In this document: positions 59,901-64,000 of the stretch, one piece after another
How the letters are laid out: every line of letters starts with the position of its first letter
How positions within the stretch are numbered: position 1 is the stretch's first letter
Assembly (NCBI GenBank): GCA_010279815.1
Contig: QEOQ01000345.1
Coordinates: 1,215,671 to 1,279,670 of the forward strand
Source of the DNA: Brachionus plicatilis
Lineage: Eukaryota; Rotifera; Eurotatoria; Ploima; Brachionidae
Reading direction: 5' to 3'
DNA length: 64,000 bases
Made by a program: the position numbers and the translations under genes
Notes under the pieces: generated by a model
Database searches by the model: none
What the model was told of the DNA's origin: nothing
Seen by the model: the letters and a program-made list of their open reading frames with translations, nothing else

Positions 59901-61421
59901 TTCAGTCATTAAGCAATGCAATGAATATAATTACTTTATAAAGTGTGTGTCTTTTTTTTCTTAAGCATACGTGTTTGTATTTAAAAGAAAGTGTATTTTC
60001 TAAGTGTTGAAAAAAAATTTAATAAAATTTTTTATACCAAAATCTCGCTTATTTTAGATATGATTTAGTTCAAACTTAAAAATAAATTCAAACAAATAGG
60101 AGATTTTTACATGCTTAAATTTTTTTTGGAAATTTAAATATAATTAAAAAAAAATACTTACACTATACCAAGGTTTTCTCGATTTAGAGCTTTTTTTCGA
60201 CAAACTCAAATGTTTGGCCTTTTGCTCGTCAATATTAGTCATGACAGCGATTGAGTTATGGTTTAGATTATAGTGTGAGTTGGTGAAAATATCCTTGTCC
60301 TTGAAGCTTTTGACTTTATGAGCGTCCGAATTAGACGAGTCACTGCTGCGATGTGTATCCGTAATCTTTTCATTGCCTGCTATATTTGACAATTTAGGTG
60401 AATTTTGGGCTGTGGTTGCCATGTCATGATGCTCTTTACTTAAACTCATAGTTTCTTCGTTTTGATTCTTTTCCAAGCTCAATGAAGATGACTGCAGTAG
60501 TTTCAATTGTAAGTTATCATTATTTAAAATTTCTTTACCCTCATCGGCAATCAAATCGCTTTAATTATTAATAATAAATTTTATAGTTTTTAATATAATT
60601 AAAAAAAATTATAAAGAAAATTTTTTTTTTAGAAAATTTGCTAATCAACTGAATATAAAAACGTACGATTTTTTGAATAAAAAGCTTTAGTAGACCTGAA
60701 TAGCTTTTTTGTTTGACTCATTATTTACCTTTTAAATTTAAAGAAATAAAATCTTCCCAAACTTTATTTTATTTTTAAATTTAAAGTTTGACGTTAATAA
60801 ATATAATCATTTATTTAATTTTAGTCTAACTCGAATGATGAAAACAAATTATGAAATTCTTTTTTTTATAAGAAGTAATGAGGTGATTTCTACTATCGAA
60901 ACTAATTTTTTAAGTTTTCTTTTATCATTTATTTTTCCTGCTGTAATGATCAAGAATTTAATTACCATGACATAAAAGTCTATCTTTTTTTATTTTTCTT
61001 AAATCTCTATCGATTTATATGAAAAATCATTTAAACATAATTGAAACATTGTCTGATTATCAAAAAATCGAACCATACAATATTTAAAAAGAAACTTAAA
61101 ATTACTTAATAAATTATGTTTTTTTACTGAATATATCAAAATTTTATCGTAATGTAATTTTTCATTCCTCAAAAAACACACTATTCTTGGTGAACTAAAA
61201 TTCTGAATATATTTTAAGATAAATTAGAAAATAAAACATTATCTCTTATGAAATATTACATAATTGAGTGCATACCTAATTGAGCTTGAATCAGGCTGAT
61301 TCGATGAGAATTTTGATATTGACGCCGTTTCAGATGGCAAACATGACGCTGGGTCTTGAGCTGAATTTGACTCGTTTGATGTAAAAGAATGGTCTAGACT
61401 GAATTTTACCTCCGGATCCAT
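50902..61421 (-). CDS. GRAMD1: GRAMD1/Aster sterol-transfer protein
   Basis: ER-anchored non-vesicular sterol transporter acting at ER-plasma membrane contacts. Exons: 61276-61421, 60162-60558, 59453-59638, 59218-59394, 58840-58969, 58523-58785, 58126-58167 (42 nt), 56775-57000, 56355-56719, 54305-54494, 54200-54253, 51281-51638, 51124-51225, 50902-51061; 2796 nt, 931 aa. Residues 1-180 are Ser-rich. The GRAM domain spans about 181-300: TNTYKQKNEDFHRLFKLPSE, DYSCALQREILAHGRLYVS, IPNAISLILDNEKYFLTSFS. The VASt domain (CSCTEHNGKELMNLTFNMSV, LFGHSEFCRKYWESRKFG, VTHNVPYSDYFVVKNRFC, NFIEK) binds sterol in the family. A transmembrane segment spans two exons (IVRLFIVA / MVCLMIINGVLYYKL), then a C-terminal amphipathic coil. 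All splice phases agree. The symbol names the family; vertebrate 1A/1B/1C cannot be assigned. Confidence 0.92.
52088..52650. repeat. Inverted-repeat (foldback) element in a GRAMD1 intron
   Basis: GTTGAAATTAATTAGTTTTT at 52091 is inverted at about 52640 (AAACTAATTAATTTCAAC), and GTTGAAAATAATT at 52131 is inverted near 52590. AACAAAAAGTAATTAT units recur between. It lies in the 2.6-kb intron before the exon at 51281-51638. Family unknown. Confidence 0.55.
52870..53620 (+). pseudogene. Unidentified decayed coding relic in GRAMD1 intron
   Basis: Frames with stops contain acidic runs (NDYEENNDFGNDFEEEMET) and, near 53490-53590, NAFYQNTFIGEYSLFFCPME. The composition looks like a dead transposase or nuclear protein, but no family-defining motif survives. 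Confidence 0.3.
54529..56337 (+). CDS. IQANK1: IQ motif and ankyrin-repeat protein, intronless and nested in GRAMD1 intron
   Basis: A 602-aa single-exon ORF. After a Lys/Pro-rich start there is an IQ motif at about residues 66-85 (AVKIQCAWKKFKAVKELNQL, calmodulin-binding type), a coiled coil to about 145, two to three ankyrin repeats at about 188-270 (NNSALSEAAAGGSAEVCKFL, FNRTPLWRAAFAGHLHCVQI), a second coiled coil (280-400), an acidic Asp/Ser stretch (DTEDSDSEPGSDDDEPELDD) and a C-terminal domain from about 430 (WPIIIDQNDQASTF, RIALLGSIRYGKPFVIDL) that resembles the dynein heavy-chain AAA5 region. It occupies 1809 of the 1860 bp of GRAMD1 intron 54495-56354 on the opposite strand, so both mRNA ends must overlap GRAMD1 exons. 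A TTTATTTTAG just before the ATG could be the acceptor of a 5' untranslated exon. Confidence 0.88.
   Translation: MNKKNENSKSKAKSVKKPTGPKNLPAKKAADAKEPVKIKTAEAAVLDGPKSPTVILVQPKMTDEQLRVYNSAVKIQCAWKKFKAVKELNQLRTEKKELDEKLAKLEQEAYIQMIKLEQEREEKKRLKRLHEKEMKRKNDLRKKKFMDAAYDGSLQEMKFIVSDFERELDSMEEKFDPGKRKQAILNLIDCKDSNNNSALSEAAAGGSAEVCKFLLSNNADPNSRGAFNRTPLWRAAFAGHLHCVQILLENGADPRMYSQDGQRVVDAATKDNVIDVLKHWNIQLTERMLQQIEKSRKEIKQEQINGLEEQKKIAKKNYEQSRAQFEYIKNELLKCTTELQRLHDEYLLNPDMYAPLIDKKESERVDLCAKSDHLKEQSVKSRIFYKDLLSEIRKEKKKIKNDTEDSDSEPGSDDDEPELDDDKVMKINIKELDDLVLRDISGAIKKADKWPIIIDQNDQASTFLRYRDTNYVNCLDIKSMEKEKFRIALLGSIRYGKPFVIDLMQYDQELMEVVKSVCDQIDEKLFEEMCSKELINDDKFVRLIRLETDGKEYEVTSFNKMRINNFKVIMLTSNPYPTESVLNLAFPIKVITNSPNDEDFFF
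56339..56344 (+). terminator. Poly(A) signal of IQANK1
   Basis: AATAAA begins two bases after the IQANK1 stop codon. Cleavage 15-25 bases on would fall inside the GRAMD1 VASt exon (56355-56719) on the other strand. Confidence 0.5.
57717..57890 (-). other. Unassigned 57-codon ORF in GRAMD1 intron
   Basis: Minus-strand ORF beginning MIDAKVVFHQFLEPNNTVVS and ending KLIQA. It lies in the intron between the 42-nt exon and exon 56775-57000; skipping it keeps the frame (FLK joined to RPRSM). It has no convincing splice acceptor and is not recognised, but its composition is more coding-like than its surroundings. Confidence 0.25.
59730..59747 (-). other. Possible alternative first exon of GRAMD1
   Basis: ATGAGTCGTCGTGGAAAG followed by GTAATT gives MSRRGK in phase 0, which would join directly to the GRAM exon at 59638 (VFTNTYKQK). 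It would bypass the 181-residue Ser-rich N-terminus. It needs its own promoter in the 520-bp intron. Confidence 0.4.
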
Positions 61422-64000
61422 TGTTCTAAAGGATCATGATTTAAATTAAAATCTAAAATGAAATTTAAATTATAATTTTAATTTTTTATTTCTTTATTGA
61501 GATTTCATACGACCCTTTGAATAATTTATTACGAATTATGAATTAAAAAAAAAACCAAAACAAAATTATTGCTTTACCAACGCAATAATAATGCGCCAAA
61601 AAAAAAAATTCGTCCGATTTTGTTCAAATATTTAAAAAAATTTTGCTCTCAAGCAAAATACTTTTTTAATAAATTAACAAGCATCATAAAGTTTTTATTA
61701 ATAATGTCTGAAGGTATGTTTACTAAAATTTAGGATTAAGTGAAATATAGGGCAGGGTATAATTTATCTAGTTCAATAAAGAGAGGTCCCATGAACAGTC
61801 TTAAATAAAATTGGGTTAAAAACGCCGTCAATGGCATCCGAATAAACTTAAATTAAAATAATGCTTTTTTATGAATTAAAAGGAAACGAAATTAAAAACT
61901 CTAAATTAAAAAAAAATCTAAAAATCCTGTCTCTTGTCAAATATAAGTTTCCATTTGAAAATATATAATCCAAAACTCTTGATCATTTGATGACTTTTTG
62001 TATTAAGTTTGTTCTTAGCAACCTAGTGACAGATTTTCAAAAACAGATCTTAATTTTTAATTTGGCTTTTAACAATATTTTTGAATTCTTTAAACTTTAA
62101 TTGCTAGAAGATTTTAACTGTAGATGTTTAGTTTGTTGTGTTTTCACACTTTGAAAAGATGATTAGAGAAAAATTTTCCTTTGGATTTAAAATTTTAATT
62201 TTTAAATTTAATGTTCAGAGAATGCTTTCATATGAAACTAAAATCTATCTTACTTTTTTTAAATAACAGTTTTATTTAACAAATAAACTTTATTAAACAG
62301 TTAAAAAACATATTTTTAATAAAATACTGATAAAACAATTATATTCAATTTACTTTAAATTTCGAATTAAATTGTTTTTAACCACTTATTATCCTACTTG
62401 TAGTTTGAACTATTACTAATCATTTTGTCAGATACAACGATTTTTTTAATTAATGTATAAGATTATGACAGTATTTTAATAATTGATTCATATAAAACTA
62501 GAAAATATTTTTGAGAGAAGTTAATAGTTATGTATCCTTTTATTTGTAAGATGAATTTATTTCAATTTAAACCATAAAGGCTAAATTTTTCAAAGCAATA
62601 AGAAGCTTCGATTCTAAAAGTGTTCATCTTAAATTTAATTCTTATTTTAGCAATTTAAATGAATATAAATTATAATTTTCTTTTTTAAAATGCTAATGAA
62701 ATTTAAATAAATTATTTAATGAATTCATGTGCCTATGTTTCAATTTTGCTTTAAATAAAACATGTTTTCGTATTTTAAATCAAAATTTTAAAAATTTGAG
62801 TTAAAATCGATATTCAACTCGTCTTTTTTCCCGTAATCTAAAAATTATTAATTTTCTTGATAATACTCTAGAATAAAATATAAAAATTATCAATAGTTTT
62901 TTATAAATATTTATCCAGCTCTACTCTTTAAATGGTTATAATTAAACATTATTATTTGGAATAAATGATTTAATAATCTTTATTTAAAAGCCAATGAAAA
63001 TGTTCATAAATTTGGTTTCAAAAATTTATTTTGATATATATTTTGGCTTTTTTGACATGTTGAAAATAAATTTCTTGTTAAAAATAGCTTTTATGTAATC
63101 TTAAATGATATTTTATTAAAATTAAACAAGTTTGATTGAAATCTTCAATAATTTAAGTTTTAAAAAAGTTTCTCTCTAATTTAATTTTGGCAAAAAAATT
63201 ATTTGACGAGGCGTGATAGATAACTTCAATATGTTGATTTCAAGCAAATAATTAGCTTTCATTATCGAATCCTTATATTAGCATATTTAAAAACAGATTT
63301 TGGGACAATTTACACATGCAATAATGTCACAACGCAAATGATATCATTATTTTGAAATCAAAAAAATAAAACAATAAAAATTTTGATTTTATTTTTTTAT
63401 TTATTATTATTTTTATCGAAAAAAAAAATAATTTGGAAAAAATATTTTTCTAATATGTGTTCCACGAGACAAAATATTAATTAAAAACACTTTTTATAAA
63501 AATAATTTCGACAATTAGAATTGATTTTGTAAATGAATGCTTTAAAATTATTTTTGAAAAATTTCAACATTTATCATATCTTGCAAAAAAAATTTTGTCA
63601 TATCTAATCAATTCATTTGAATATAAGAAAAAATCTTTTTTTTTTTAAATACGAAATAAAAACAAACATTGATTAGTCGAATTAAAATAATTTTTTTTTC
63701 CAAAACTTTAAAGTCTAACAAATGTAAAAAAAGTGATGATTAAAATTATCAGCATACTCCTAGCTAAGATAGAAAAATTGAATATAAAAATTTTGACAAA
63801 GTTGAAAAAAATTTACTTTTTGTTTGTCGAACCTTGCGCATTCTGAATCAAAGAGCTTTAAAGTTAATTTGGATTAGATTCCACTTTTTCTTATTTAAAT
63901 AATTTTAATTTCACATGAAATTTACCATCATAAGATAACTTTGTGCCATTTATTTTAAATGACGTTAAGATTCACTAGACCAAAGGCAAAAATTATTTTT
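61422..64000. other. Upstream flank of GRAMD1, nothing recognised
   Basis: About 2.6 kb of very AT-rich DNA that should include the GRAMD1 promoter. No exon, RNA gene or clear repeat could be identified. Confidence 0.6.

Noticed and set aside
1..64000. CRISPR arrays, bacterial operons, canonical tRNA or rRNA genes
   Set aside because: No regularly spaced direct repeats, no ribosomal sequence and no convincing tRNA cloverleaf were seen; the gene structures are eukaryotic.

Overview
The window is nuclear DNA from a small, intron-rich, extremely AT-rich animal. The genes are metazoan families (Trio/kalirin RhoGEF, calpains, GRAMD1/Aster, IQANK1, UTP25, POLR2H). Reading frames use the standard genetic code, introns are GT..AG and often only 45-80 bp, and exons stand out as GC-richer islands. 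Base composition and family content would suit a monogonont rotifer such as Brachionus; that is an inference, not something the sequence proves.

Layout. 0-2.8 kb: the 3' end of a Trio/kalirin-type GEF (+). 5.5-24.1 kb: three calpain genes in tandem on the minus strand. Two are very recent copies with identical central exons; copy 1 carries an additional Pro/Tyr-rich plus annexin-like N-terminus, and the third ends in a CaaX box. 25.9-29.9 kb: UTP25 (+), 10 exons, 758 aa. 33.0-34.3 kb: POLR2H/RPB8 (+), 4 exons. 36.5-43.6 kb: three minus-strand genes that are partial relatives of the next locus: two GRAM-less VASt-domain proteins and a stand-alone IQANK1 C-terminal domain. 44.7-49 kb: transposon remnants and foldbacks. 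50.9-61.4 kb: a complete GRAMD1/Aster gene (-), 14 exons, 931 aa, with the intronless IQANK1 gene (+) filling nearly all of one intron. 61.4-64 kb: nothing recognised.

Exon chains for the RhoGEF, calpain 1, UTP25, both VASt genes, GRAMD1 and the IQANK1-C gene were joined by hand. Their summed lengths are divisible by three with matching splice phases, which is the main support for the models. The POLR2H model follows the family sequence exon by exon.

Non-genic space holds many small mobile or foldback elements (hAT-, pogo-, piggyBac- and Tc1-like) and several unnamed short families found in 3-4 copies. The most unusual biology is the local reshuffling of the GRAMD1/IQANK1 locus into domain-level daughter genes, the nested gene with almost no spare intron sequence, the annexin-calpain chimera, and the calpain predicted to be prenylated.
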